From Leucobacter luti (lineage in GTDB: Bacteria; Actinomycetota; Actinomycetes; Actinomycetales; Microbacteriaceae), in NCBI RefSeq assembly GCF_004217175.1, contig NZ_SHKI01000007.1, positions 124,001 to 188,000 of the forward strand: a stretch of 64,000 nt of DNA. Reading direction: 5' to 3'. Positions 27,027 to 35,284 of the stretch are shown one piece after another. The position numbers and the translations under genes are program-made. The notes below the pieces were generated by a model. That model was not told the DNA's origin and did not search any database. It worked only from the letters and a program-made list of their open reading frames with translations. How positions within the stretch are numbered: the first letter of the stretch is position 1; every line of letters begins with the position of its first letter.

Positions 27027-27734
27027 ATGCGCACCGCGTACCGCGTCTTCAGAGCGACCGTGCTCAACGTCGCCGCCGCGCTCGGGCTCCTCAGCATCCT
27101 CGTGTTCACCGCGTCGCTCGCCTTCGACGTCCGCGCGCACAACGTGATCTCCGGGTCGATGGCGCCCGGGATCCCCACCGGGTCCCTGCTCCTCACTCGC
27201 CCCGTAGCGGCCGCCGATATCCGCACGGGAGACATCATCACCACCGAGCGCGCGAGCGGCAACGGCCTCGTGACGCACCGCGTGACCGGGATCCGAGAGA
27301 TCGAGAGCGCGAACGGCATCTACGAAATCACCATGCGCGGTGACGCGAACACGAGCGACGATCCGCAGCCCTACACGATCCGAGAGGCGGGAGCCTACCT
27401 CACTCACATTCCCGTGCTCGGCTTCGTCGCCACGCTGCTGCAGACCCGGGCGGGGATCCTCACCGTGATCGCCGCCGGCAGCTTCCTGCTCGTCCTCTTC
27501 CTGTTTCCCGGGCGCGCACCCGAGCCGGAACCCGGGCTTGAGTCGGAACCCGGGCCCGAGCCGGAACTCGCACGCGAGCCGGAACCCGGACCCGGGTCGG
27601 AGTCCGGGCCCACTCCCGAGACACACGTCGCGGCCGCCGCGCACGGAGCCCACGCGGCAGAACCAACGGCAGAACCAACGGCAGCAGCGGCGGATACCGC
27701 TAGCTCGCGCTCCCAGCGAGCGCCGGCACCGTGA
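27027..27734 (+). CDS. Signal peptidase I, SipW/ER type (locus A)
   Basis: 235 residues. An N-terminal membrane segment, the catalytic Ser44 in SGSMAP, and His84 in VTHRV where bacterial LepB has Lys, then RGDANTSDD. This Ser/His layout is that of SipW, archaeal and ER signal peptidases. A second hydrophobic segment is near 135-155. The tail (about 157-235) is rich in Glu and Pro, with repeated EPEPG-type units, then Ala. It should process the alternate signals of its own locus. Confidence 0.85.
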   Translation: MRTAYRVFRATVLNVAAALGLLSILVFTASLAFDVRAHNVISGSMAPGIPTGSLLLTRPVAAADIRTGDIITTERASGNGLVTHRVTGIREIESANGIYEITMRGDANTSDDPQPYTIREAGAYLTHIPVLGFVATLLQTRAGILTVIAAGSFLLVLFLFPGRAPEPEPGLESEPGPEPELAREPEPGPGSESGPTPETHVAAAAHGAHAAEPTAEPTAAAADTASSRSQRAPAP

Positions 27735-28095
27735 AGCGCGGGGCCCGCGGCGGGCGCCGCTCGTCGGATTCCTCCGCGAGCGTGCCGTCGGGGGCAATGT
27801 GATTGAACATGTGCGCCACAACCGCGAGAATGTGCGGATCCTCGATGCGGTAGAGCTGCCGCCGCCCGTCGCGTCGCGCGGCGACCATTCCCGCGGCCCG
27901 CAGCTTTGCGAGGTGCTGACTCGTCGCTGGCACCGCGGCCCCCGTGCGCTCGGCAATCGTGGTGACGTCGTACTCGCCCTCCGAGAGCAGCCACACAATG
28001 TGCAGGCGGTGCGGCGTCGACAGCATATCGAAGGTACCGGCGGCGGCGGCCAGCTGTGCCTCGGTCACGGAGGGGGCTGGGTGTTCATCATCCAT
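27700..28095 (-). CDS. ArsR/SmtB-family metalloregulator with alpha5-type site
   Basis: 131 residues. The winged helix reads LSTPHRLHIVWLLSEG to ATSQHLAKLRAAGMV and the wing RRDGRRQLYRI. Asp86, His88, His99 and Asp103 (DPH, then FNH, then APD) match the spacing of the alpha5 site of SmtB/CzrA-type Zn (or Ni/Co) sensors; no Cys is present. Its C-terminus overlaps the end of the convergent signal peptidase gene by 35 bases. A perfect dyad lies 26 bases before its start. Confidence 0.85.
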   Translation of the reverse strand: MDDEHPAPSVTEAQLAAAAGTFDMLSTPHRLHIVWLLSEGEYDVTTIAERTGAAVPATSQHLAKLRAAGMVAARRDGRRQLYRIEDPHILAVVAHMFNHIAPDGTLAEESDERRPPRAPRFTVPALAGSAS

Positions 28096-28120
28096 ACCCT
28101 CTATGATCCCGTGTTCTGAG

Positions 28121-28132
28121 ACTTGCGCAAGT
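28121..28132. promoter_or_regulatory. Putative ArsR operator ACTTGCGCAAGT
   Basis: A perfect 12-base palindrome in the 133-base gap between the divergent ArsR gene and the ABC permease gene. A near copy (ACTTGCGCAAAT, then GTAAGT) lies at 35173-35190 upstream of the CorA operon. This fits autoregulation and regulon control by the ArsR protein. Confidence 0.65.
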
Positions 28133-28228
28133 CAGCGAACATTGTGACTATGCTGGCGTGGGGCGATCTCGCAGCTCCCACCGCGCGGCCGCCGAGAACC
28201 AGCGACGACCGACTGCGAGGGGGTGCCC

Positions 28229-29977
28229 GTGGCAACCTCAGGACTCCGCCGATACAGCGGGTACGACGCGACCCTGCGGGTGCGCGACCGCCGCCGCGCA
28301 GACATCGCCGTGTTCGCGGGAATCGCCGTGCTTTTCTGGCTCCTCGCATCCCTGGGACAGGGCCTCACTGAGCCGTTCGATCCCGCGCTCGCACCGGCGG
28401 CGGTTGCCACGGACCCGGCACTCCTCCCCGCCTACGCCGGGCGGTCGCTGCTGCGCATGTTCGCCGCGCTGGGGGCGTCCACGCTGTTCGCGTTCGGCGT
28501 TGCGCTCGCCGCAGCGCGCCTCCCCCGAGCCGGCAGGCTGATTCTCCCCGCGCTCGACGTGCTGCAGTCGGTGCCCGTGCTCGGGTTCGTATCCGTGACG
28601 ATTGGGTTCTGGCTCGCGCTGTTCCCCGGCACCGTCGTCGGGCTCGAGCTTGCCGCGGTGTTCGCGATCTTCACCAGCCAGGTGTGGAACATGACCTTCG
28701 CCTTCTACCAGTCGGTGATCACGCAACCGCGCGACCTCGTGGAGGCATCCCGCATGCTCGGGCTCACGGGGTGGCAGCGCTTCTGGACGCTCGACGCACC
28801 GCACGGCGCGTTTCCCCTCGTGTGGAACGGGATGATGAGTTTTGGCGGCGGCTGGTTTTTCCTGATCGCGTCAGAGGTGGTCACCGTGGGACACCGCACC
28901 ACCGCGCTCCCCGGGATCGGCTCCTACGCTGCCGCGGCAGCGCTCCGCGCCGAGCCGGCGCGACTGCTCCTCGCCGCGGGGGTGCTCGTGGTGGTGGTGG
29001 TCGGCGTGAATTTTTTCTTCTGGCGTCCGCTCACGGCGTGGGCGGAGCGCTTCCGCGGGGGCGATGTCGACGTCTCCGAGCCACAGCGGAGCATCGTGTT
29101 CGACCTGCTCCGGCGGTCAGCGCTCCCACGCCTCCTCGCAACAGCGCTGCGCGCGGGGAGCGACGCGATCGAGCGCACGTTCAGCCGCCCCGCTCGTGCG
29201 CCGCGGCGCCGGGCCTCCCCGCAGCGCCGGCGGCGAATCATCGACCGCGCTCTCGCGGCGCTCGCCTGGGCCCTCCTCGCGTGGGGCCTGATCGCGATGC
29301 TCGGCTTCGTCGCGGCAGACGCCGGGCTCGAGCAGTTCGTACTCGCGGGGGCGCTCGGGGCTGCCACGTGTGCCAGAGTCCTCGTGCTCCTCGTGTTCGG
29401 CACCGTGATCTGGGTCCCCATCGGCGTGTGGATCGGCCTGCACCCGCGCGTCACCCGCGTCGCCCAGCCAATCGTGCAGGTGCTCGCGAGCTTCCCCGCG
29501 AATTTTCTGTTTCCATTCTTCGCCCTCGCGCTCCTCACCACCGGGGTCAGCCTCGATCTCGGCGGCATTCTGCTCATGTCCCTCGGCGCGCAGTGGTACA
29601 TCCTGTTCAACGTCATCGCCGGCGCGGCGGCGATCCCCACCGACCTTCGCGAGGCGGCGCGGAGCCTCCGACTCGGGCGTCTCACCACCTGGCGCACCCT
29701 GGTCTTGCCCGCCGTGTTCGGCTCGTGGGTCACGGGAGCACTCACCGCCGCTGGCGGGGCCTGGAACGCGTCGATCGTCGCTGAAGTAGTGAGCTACGGT
29801 GGCACCACGCTCACCGCGACCGGGTTGGGCGCCTACATTTCGGAGGCGACTGCGCAGGGCGAGTTCGGCCGGGTACTCGTGGGCGTGCTCGTGATGAGCG
29901 CGTTCGTCGTGAGCTTCAACCGCCTCGTGTGGCGCCGCCTCTACGCGCTCGCCGAATCTCGTTTCTCACTCATCTGA
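28229..29977 (+). CDS. ABC transporter permease, tandem-fused, nitrate/sulfonate type
   Basis: A 582-residue protein with two permease halves (about 30-270 and 340-580), each with five or six helices and the EAA-type loop (LVEASRMLGLTGWQRFWTLDAP; LREAARSLRLGRLTTWRTLVLP). Bacterial nitrate/sulfonate permeases are normally about 270 residues, so this is a fusion. GTG at 28229 is chosen for its GAGGGG site. There is no binding protein gene nearby. It is divergent from ArsR and probably metal-regulated. Confidence 0.82.
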   Translation: MATSGLRRYSGYDATLRVRDRRRADIAVFAGIAVLFWLLASLGQGLTEPFDPALAPAAVATDPALLPAYAGRSLLRMFAALGASTLFAFGVALAAARLPRAGRLILPALDVLQSVPVLGFVSVTIGFWLALFPGTVVGLELAAVFAIFTSQVWNMTFAFYQSVITQPRDLVEASRMLGLTGWQRFWTLDAPHGAFPLVWNGMMSFGGGWFFLIASEVVTVGHRTTALPGIGSYAAAAALRAEPARLLLAAGVLVVVVVGVNFFFWRPLTAWAERFRGGDVDVSEPQRSIVFDLLRRSALPRLLATALRAGSDAIERTFSRPARAPRRRASPQRRRRIIDRALAALAWALLAWGLIAMLGFVAADAGLEQFVLAGALGAATCARVLVLLVFGTVIWVPIGVWIGLHPRVTRVAQPIVQVLASFPANFLFPFFALALLTTGVSLDLGGILLMSLGAQWYILFNVIAGAAAIPTDLREAARSLRLGRLTTWRTLVLPAVFGSWVTGALTAAGGAWNASIVAEVVSYGGTTLTATGLGAYISEATAQGEFGRVLVGVLVMSAFVVSFNRLVWRRLYALAESRFSLI

Positions 29978-29998
29978 TCACCACCACAGGAGCCGAGC

Positions 29999-31402
29999 AT
30001 GATCTTCGCCCAGCGCCCCACCCCGCCCGAGCGCGGCCACCGGGGGGCCGCCCACGAGCGCACCACGGATGCGGCGCTGCTGCGCGCCGCCGACGTCTCG
30101 CTGGCATTCCCGGCGGCCGAGGGCGGCGCGTTCGAGGTGCTCGGCGACGTGACCCTGACGCTCCGATCGGGCGAGATCGTGGCGCTGCTCGGCAAGTCGG
30201 GCTCCGGCAAGTCGACGCTGCTGCGACTGCTTGCGGGGCTCATCGAGCCGACGTCTGGCACCGTGTCGTATCGGGGCGCGCCCCTCTCAGGCCCCAACCC
30301 GGGCGCCGCGATGGTGTTCCAGTCGTTCGCGCTCATGCCCTGGCTCACCGTGCGCGAGAACGTTGAGCTCGGGCTGCGCTCCTCCGCACTCACGCGGGCC
30401 GCACGGCGCGCCCGCGCCAGCGAGGCGATCGACGCGATCGGGCTCGACGGCTTCGAATCTGCCTACCCGCGCGAGCTCTCGGGTGGGATGCGCCAGCGCG
30501 TGGGCTTTGCGCGGGCGTTCGTGCAGCACCCGGATGTGCTGCTCATGGACGAGCCGTTCTCGGCACTTGACGTGCTCACGGCGGAGAACCTCCGCGGGGA
30601 GCTGATGACCATGTGGGAGGCCCCCCAATTCCCCACGCGGTCAATCTGCCTCGTCACGCACAACATCGACGAGGCGGTGCTGCTCGCGGACCGGGTGGTG
30701 GTGCTCGGCGGAGCGCCGGCGCGGGTCGTCGCCGACGTCCAGGTTCGGCTCCCGCGGCCTCGGGACCGCCGCAGCCCCACGTTCGCTGCGACGGTCGACC
30801 AGCTCTACGCGGTGCTCACCGGGCGGGACCAGGCGGCCCCCGCCCCCGGTGCGTCTGCCGGGCCGCTCACGCACCCACTTCCCGCGGCGAGCGTCGGCGG
30901 GCTGGCCGGACTGATCGAGATCCTGGTCGCGCACGGCGGCCAGACCGATCTCCCGGACCTCGCCGACGAACTCGCGTTCGACGTCGACGACCTGCTGCCG
31001 ATCGTGGACGCGGCGCGCATGCTCGGGCTGCTCGACGTTGAGGGCGCGCAGGCGTTCATCACCGACACCGGGTGGGCCTGGCAGCTGGCCGATATCCAGG
31101 ACAGCAAGCGTCTCTTCGCGCGGCTCGCGGCCGCGCACGCGCCGCTCGTGGGCACGATCGTGCGCGCGCTGGAGCACAGCGCCGATGGGGCGCTCCGCGA
31201 CGAGTTCTTCCGAGACCTGCTGCGTCGAGGGTTCAGCGGCGAGGACGCGCAGAGCCAACTCGATCGCGCGATTGACTGGGGCCGCTACGGGGAGCTGTTC
31301 GATTACGACGCGGGAACCGGCGAGCTCGTGCTGAGTGAACTCGCCGCCGAGATCTCGGCGTTCCTCAGCGAGGAGAACGGGGCCGCGGGGGAAGCCGGCT
31401 GA
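29999..31402 (+). CDS. ABC transporter ATP-binding protein with C-terminal AAA-associated domain
   Basis: A 467-residue ATPase. Walker A is GKSGSGKST, signature LSGGMRQR, Walker B VLLMDEPFSALD and H-loop VTHNIDEAV, typical of SsuB/NrtD proteins. The last about 170 residues resemble the AAA-associated domain (winged-helix-like, with ISAFL near the end). Such fusions accompany fused permeases without a periplasmic binding protein. It starts 21 bases after the permease. Substrate unknown; the ArsR context suggests a metal-linked compound. Confidence 0.82.
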   Translation: MIFAQRPTPPERGHRGAAHERTTDAALLRAADVSLAFPAAEGGAFEVLGDVTLTLRSGEIVALLGKSGSGKSTLLRLLAGLIEPTSGTVSYRGAPLSGPNPGAAMVFQSFALMPWLTVRENVELGLRSSALTRAARRARASEAIDAIGLDGFESAYPRELSGGMRQRVGFARAFVQHPDVLLMDEPFSALDVLTAENLRGELMTMWEAPQFPTRSICLVTHNIDEAVLLADRVVVLGGAPARVVADVQVRLPRPRDRRSPTFAATVDQLYAVLTGRDQAAPAPGASAGPLTHPLPAASVGGLAGLIEILVAHGGQTDLPDLADELAFDVDDLLPIVDAARMLGLLDVEGAQAFITDTGWAWQLADIQDSKRLFARLAAAHAPLVGTIVRALEHSADGALRDEFFRDLLRRGFSGEDAQSQLDRAIDWGRYGELFDYDAGTGELVLSELAAEISAFLSEENGAAGEAG

Positions 31403-31440
31403 CCACCGGCTCCCCCGCGCGCACCCGCCGCGCCGCGGTT

Positions 31441-32337
31441 TTATCGCAGCTGGCCTGCGCGCTTCACGGTGTAGATGGGAAGCACGGCGAGCACGAACAC
31501 GCCGAGGATCTGCACCCAGCTCGAGTAATTCCAACTGAGCTCGGGCATGAACTCGAAGTTCTGGCCGTACCAGTTGATCAGGGTGGTGCCCGGGATCAGG
31601 ATCGCCCAGAGCACCGTGAAGATCTTCACAATGTTCAGGTCGCTCGTTGCGATCTGCTGCTCCGTGCCGCGAGCGTGGAACCGGTGGCGGTCGACCAGAA
31701 ACTCGGCCCGCCCGTGCAGCGCCTCGCCCTGCTGAATCAGCTCGTCGAGCTCAGCCCGCGGGACTGCGCCGGTGTCGGCGGCCTCGCGCCGCAGGAGGCG
31801 CGCGAGCTCAGTGAGACGGCCCACAGCGTAGGAGACCTGAGAGAGCACCTGGTCGATGTCGGCGAGCAGCATGTTCACACTCGGCAGGTCACTCACGCTG
31901 AACCCGCGCGCGGCGCTCGTCTGATTCGCGACCACCGCCACCGAGCTGCGCACACGGCGAATATCGGCCTCGATGTACCCGAGGCTCTCCGCGGCCCCCT
32001 GGAAACCGGCCCGCACCATCGCTACGCCGACCCCGACAGGACCGCGATCCGGCTCGCCCGCCCAGGCGAGTTCGGCCTCGACGTCCTGCAGCAGCGGCAG
32101 CCCGTCACCGGGCTCGATGGTGATGATCTCGTCTGGACGCAGCACCACGATAATCTCGGTGACCCGCGCGCCCTCGCCGTTCGGCGCCACGAAGCGGAGC
32201 GGAAACTTCTCCTCCGGCTCCCGCACGGCGCCTGAACCGAGAGACGCGGCGATCTCGCGCTCGGCGCGCTCAAGATCACCCAACTCAGTGACGAACACGC
32301 GCGTCCAGGTGCGGTGCGCCACTGTCCGCAGGGTCAT
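31441..32337 (-). CDS. CorA-like protein 1, GQN variant
   Basis: 298 residues with the CorA layout: an alpha/beta then helical cytosolic part and two C-terminal membrane helices. The signature after TM1 reads YGQNF (GQN at 258-260) where CorA has YGMNF; the MPEL loop is retained. In known CorA, GMN is needed for Mg2+ transport, so ion preference may differ. The start overlaps CorA-like 2 by four bases (ATGA), so it is co-translated. It is the last gene of the operon, convergent with the ABC ATPase. Confidence 0.8.
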   Translation of the reverse strand: MTLRTVAHRTWTRVFVTELGDLERAEREIAASLGSGAVREPEEKFPLRFVAPNGEGARVTEIIVVLRPDEIITIEPGDGLPLLQDVEAELAWAGEPDRGPVGVGVAMVRAGFQGAAESLGYIEADIRRVRSSVAVVANQTSAARGFSVSDLPSVNMLLADIDQVLSQVSYAVGRLTELARLLRREAADTGAVPRAELDELIQQGEALHGRAEFLVDRHRFHARGTEQQIATSDLNIVKIFTVLWAILIPGTTLINWYGQNFEFMPELSWNYSSWVQILGVFVLAVLPIYTVKRAGQLR

Positions 32338-33293
32338 CGCAGCCACCTCTTCCGCTTGATGTAGGCGAGCGGCACGAGCGCGAATACCGCGGTGGTGCCC
32401 ATCACGAACCACTCCCCCCACGGCAGCGCGAGCTCCGGCATGTTCGCGAAGTTCTGCCCGTAGTAGGCGGCGATCAGCGTGGGCGGCGTAAACACCGCGG
32501 TGACAACGGTAAACACTTTGATGATCTGGTTCTGCTTGAGATCAAGCGTGGTCATGAGCGACTGCTGGATGTTGCGGACCTTTGAGTGCTGAAACCGCGC
32601 GTGCCGCCGCCCGCCCTGAATATCGGACAGCAGGGTGGAGTACGCGGCACTCGAGCCGCCGCTCGCCCGACGCACGCGCCGCGCAGCGCGCTCAAGCATG
32701 AGCTGCCCCTGCACCGTGCGCGCGATGAGCTCCTCAGCACCCCCGAGCGAGACGGCGGTCTGGGCGATGTCGGCAACACCGACCTGCCTCCCTTCGAACC
32801 GGTACCCGCCGCTGCTGTCCACGGCGTCACTCGCGAGCTGGTTCAGCAGGAGCGACGTGCGATCCACGGTGTTCTGCATGGCATCGTTGAGCCCATCGAT
32901 GATGAGCAGCAGCGCCTCGCGGCTACTCGCCGCCTCCGGGAGCTGCTCCACTCGCAGCTGAGCGGTGGCCAGCGCAGCGACGGGGTGGTCCGGCTCCACG
33001 GTGATGAGGAGATCATCGGTGAGCGCAACGACGATCCGCGCGCTCTCAAACACCGTTTCTCTCTGGGATCCCGCCTCCGTCGGCGCGGGAAGCGGGAGCT
33101 CGATCGGGAGGATCGTGAAGCCCGCAACGTAGACCGGGTGCTGCGTCGCGATGTGCAGCTCGAGGCCGTACTGGCGCTCAAGATTCGCGAGCATCGCCCG
33201 GTCGGAGGCCCGCACCCGGAGCCATCCGGTGCGCGGCAGCTCGGCTACCGCCGTGGCCGCGGTCTGCGCGGCCCCTGTGGTGTTCTCAGTCAT
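32334..33293 (-). CDS. CorA-like protein 2, GQN variant
   Basis: 319 residues. The same fold as its neighbours, with KQNQIIKVFTVVTAVFTPPTLIAAYYGQNF. The signature is GQN (279-281) and the loop NMPELALP. The Pro pair before YGQNF and the basic end KRKRWLR follow CorA. Sequence is closer to CorA-like 3 in the LKQNQIIKVF segment than to CorA-like 1. It starts at ATG 33293; upstream in-frame codons do not look coding. Confidence 0.8.
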   Translation of the reverse strand: MTENTTGAAQTAATAVAELPRTGWLRVRASDRAMLANLERQYGLELHIATQHPVYVAGFTILPIELPLPAPTEAGSQRETVFESARIVVALTDDLLITVEPDHPVAALATAQLRVEQLPEAASSREALLLIIDGLNDAMQNTVDRTSLLLNQLASDAVDSSGGYRFEGRQVGVADIAQTAVSLGGAEELIARTVQGQLMLERAARRVRRASGGSSAAYSTLLSDIQGGRRHARFQHSKVRNIQQSLMTTLDLKQNQIIKVFTVVTAVFTPPTLIAAYYGQNFANMPELALPWGEWFVMGTTAVFALVPLAYIKRKRWLR

Positions 33294-33354
33294 GGTGACG
33301 TCTTTCTGCAGTGTGGCCGGGCGAGCCGCCGCGGCCGAATCTGATGACCCGCGG

Positions 33355-33585
33355 TTACCCGAGGGTGAGGCCGTAGATGTGGAGGCCCGCGAAGCAGGCG
33401 ATGATGCCGGCGTACAGTACGACGACGGCCCAGATGATCTCGCGCTCAATCTTCGAGGTCTTGGGTCGCTCGAGCTCCTCGCCCGGCGCGCGGCCGTCGG
33501 GCCGGGCATCCAGGTTGTTCAGCTCGAGGCGTGAGCTCCACACGTTCGGTGCGGTGCGGTTGCTCGGCAGGTTCTGGGTGGTCAT
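33355..33585 (-). CDS. Small membrane protein (GLHI-YGL family) a
   Basis: 76 residues: a polar N-terminus, one membrane helix at about 50-70 and the end GLHIYGLTLG. The GLHI...YGL pattern recurs in the other small protein of the operon (GLHIGNYGLET). It lies 61 bases upstream of CorA-like 2. It may be a partner of the CorA-like channels; no family is recognised. Confidence 0.65.
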   Translation of the reverse strand: MTTQNLPSNRTAPNVWSSRLELNNLDARPDGRAPGEELERPKTSKIEREIIWAVVVLYAGIIACFAGLHIYGLTLG

Positions 33586-33632
33586 GGTGAAATCCTTTGT
33601 GTGTGATCTGGTGAGAGCGTTGGCGGGACGCG

Positions 33633-34583
33633 CTAGCGGAGCCAGCCGCGACGCCGGACGTAGAGGAGTGGGAGCATCGCGAAGAAGAAGCTGAGCACGA
33701 TGATGGCCGGCTCGGCGTACTGCCACCCGAGGATCGGCATGAACTCGAAGTTCATGCTGTAGTAGGTGGAGAGCAGCATGACGGGCAGGAACACCGCGGT
33801 GACCACCGAGAACACCTTGATGATCTGGTTCTGCTTCACGTTGAGGGCGAGGTTGTTCGTCTGCTGGAGCAGTCGCACGCGGTCGTGCACGAACTCGATG
33901 TGCGGCTCGATCGCCTCGACGTCTTCAATCAGGCGGTCGAGGTCTGTGCGGTTGTCCCAGTCGCGGTCCCCCGTGAGCCCACGCAGGTGCCTGGCGGACT
34001 CGGCAAGCACGAGCTGGCTCTCCATGCAGTACGAGAGCAGCTCCTCCATGTCGGCGAGCTCCTGCTGGGTGTCGGTGACGTCGCTCACCCCGAAGTCACG
34101 CGCCTTCTTCGTTTCGAGGCTGCGCAGGATCGCGTTCGACTGCGCCATCATGTGCTCAGTGCCATCGTTCAGGCTCCCGACCAGCTGATCGGTGGTGTCT
34201 GCCACGCTCTCGATCACGCTCGCAGCGATCTCGATGGGACTGTCATTCTCCCGGCCATCGCGCTCCATCCGCGACAGGGCGAGGTCGAGCGGGGCGCAGC
34301 CGTCGAACGGCTCGAGCGTGATGATGCGGTCCGGTCCCACCGCGAGCACGATGCTCGTCTCGGTGAACGCGGCCGTGGTGCGGTCCACATACGAGACCGC
34401 GAGGACAATGTAGTCCCCGTTCTCACTGAACGGGCTACTCGCGGCCCCGTGCAGGTCGGCACCGTAGTCCTCCCGAATGCGGGTGAGGAGCTCCGGGTCG
34501 TTGCCCAGGACCCGCTGCCACCGCCCCCCGTTGAGGGACTCAACGTGTCCGGTGCGGACCGAGTGCTGATTCGTGTTGCTCAT
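33633..34583 (-). CDS. CorA-like protein 3, SMN variant
   Basis: 316 residues. Helical cytosolic domain, LNVKQNQIIKVFSVVTAVFL, and two C-terminal helices. The signature reads YSMNF (SMN at 276-278), so Gly of GMN is replaced by Ser; the loop is FMPILGW. ATG at 34583 is preferred; a GTG 12 bases upstream is possible. Second gene of the operon. Confidence 0.8.
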   Translation of the reverse strand: MSNTNQHSVRTGHVESLNGGRWQRVLGNDPELLTRIREDYGADLHGAASSPFSENGDYIVLAVSYVDRTTAAFTETSIVLAVGPDRIITLEPFDGCAPLDLALSRMERDGRENDSPIEIAASVIESVADTTDQLVGSLNDGTEHMMAQSNAILRSLETKKARDFGVSDVTDTQQELADMEELLSYCMESQLVLAESARHLRGLTGDRDWDNRTDLDRLIEDVEAIEPHIEFVHDRVRLLQQTNNLALNVKQNQIIKVFSVVTAVFLPVMLLSTYYSMNFEFMPILGWQYAEPAIIVLSFFFAMLPLLYVRRRGWLR

Positions 34584-34591
34584 GATGTCTC

Positions 34592-34936
34592 TCACTTGTA
34601 AAAGTTGCTGTGGGTGCCGGACGTCGAGGAGGTCCTCGTCTCGAGCCCGTAATTGCCGATGTGCAGGCCCATCGTGACGACCAGCGTGAGCACGGTACTC
34701 AGGAGCACCATGCGCGTGGTGAATCTCTCGTACCTAGTCGCGCGCCGGCGGCGCGGCGTTGAATGCTCCGACGCGAAGCTCTGGCTGCGCCAGACGCTTG
34801 CCGGTTTCTGCGCCGGATCCGGCGCCGGGGGCGGGATCGGTGCACCGTCGGGGCCGTGCGTGAGCCCCGCACCGGCGCGGCCCTCGATCGGGTGCACCCG
34901 CCAGAACAGGATGGGGTGGTGAATCGCTGCGGACAT
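34592..34936 (-). CDS. Small membrane protein (GLHI-YGL family) b, first gene of CorA operon
   Basis: 114 residues: a Pro-rich middle (about 30-45), a basic cluster PRRRRATR and one membrane helix at about 76-92 ending GLHIGNYGLETR. Same motif as the 76-residue protein at 33355. It is preceded by the M-box leader and a small RBS-proximal hairpin, so it is the first target of Mg2+ control. Confidence 0.65.
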   Translation of the reverse strand: MSAAIHHPILFWRVHPIEGRAGAGLTHGPDGAPIPPPAPDPAQKPASVWRSQSFASEHSTPRRRRATRYERFTTRMVLLSTVLTLVVTMGLHIGNYGLETRTSSTSGTHSNFYK

Positions 34937-34953
34937 ACCTCAGCTTCCTCTCA

Positions 34954-34968
34954 CGCCTCACAGAGGCG
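34954..34968 (-). promoter_or_regulatory. RBS-proximal hairpin after M-box (candidate expression platform)
   Basis: A perfect 6-bp stem CGCCTC/GAGGCG with a TGT loop, directly before the GAGAGGAAGCTGAGG ribosome-site region of the first gene. It has no T-run, so control by translation or Rho is more likely than an intrinsic terminator. Inference from position. Confidence 0.5.
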
Positions 34969-34986
34969 AGTTGGAATCGTGGATAT

Positions 34987-35146
34987 GCGCTTCCATGTCA
35001 GAGCTTCGGCATTGCGTGACGTAGCCAGATGGCAGCCACTTGGGATACCCCCTTAAGCCGAGGGAATCTGTCCTGATCTTGAACATCTCTCGATGCCGTC
35101 AGATCAGTGGCCTGTGTTCACGCAAGAGCCTCACCGAACGAAGCGC
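34987..35146 (-). ncRNA. M-box (ykoK) Mg2+ riboswitch
   Basis: A leader of about 160 bases matching the M-box by its conserved blocks. P1 pairs GCGCTTC (35146-35140) with GAAGCGC (34993-34987). Just inside are CGTTCGGTGAGGCTC (35138-35126) and, at the 3' side, GCCGAAGCTCTGAC (35010-34997), aligning with GGUGAGGCUC and AAAGCUCUAC of known M-boxes. A middle domain of about 90 bases resembles the GCUGCUG...AAUGGGUCAACAG part only loosely. In this class high Mg2+ lowers expression, which suits the CorA-like operon downstream. Confidence 0.85.
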
Positions 35147-35172
35147 GCTCTCCACCTTAGCGACACTCAATC

Positions 35173-35190
35173 ACTTGCGCAAATGTAAGT
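35173..35190. promoter_or_regulatory. Second ArsR-type dyad at CorA operon promoter
   Basis: ACTTGCGCAAAT followed by GTAAGT gives an imperfect palindrome close to ACTTGCGCAAGT at 28121. It lies about 27 bases upstream of the M-box 5' end, where the promoter of the CorA operon is expected. It links the CorA operon to the ArsR regulator. Confidence 0.6.
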
Positions 35191-35284
35191 GGAATGTGTC
35201 CTGATTTTGGGCACGCCACAGCACGCTACAGGCGCCCGTGGGCGACGGCTTGGCCGCCGCGCACGAGCGCCCAGAGCGTGCGGC

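Noticed and set aside
35062-35213. Near-repeat of GGAATSTGTCCTGAT at 35063 and 35192
   Set aside because: Imperfect, one copy lies in the M-box; chance similarity or an old duplication cannot be told apart by eye.
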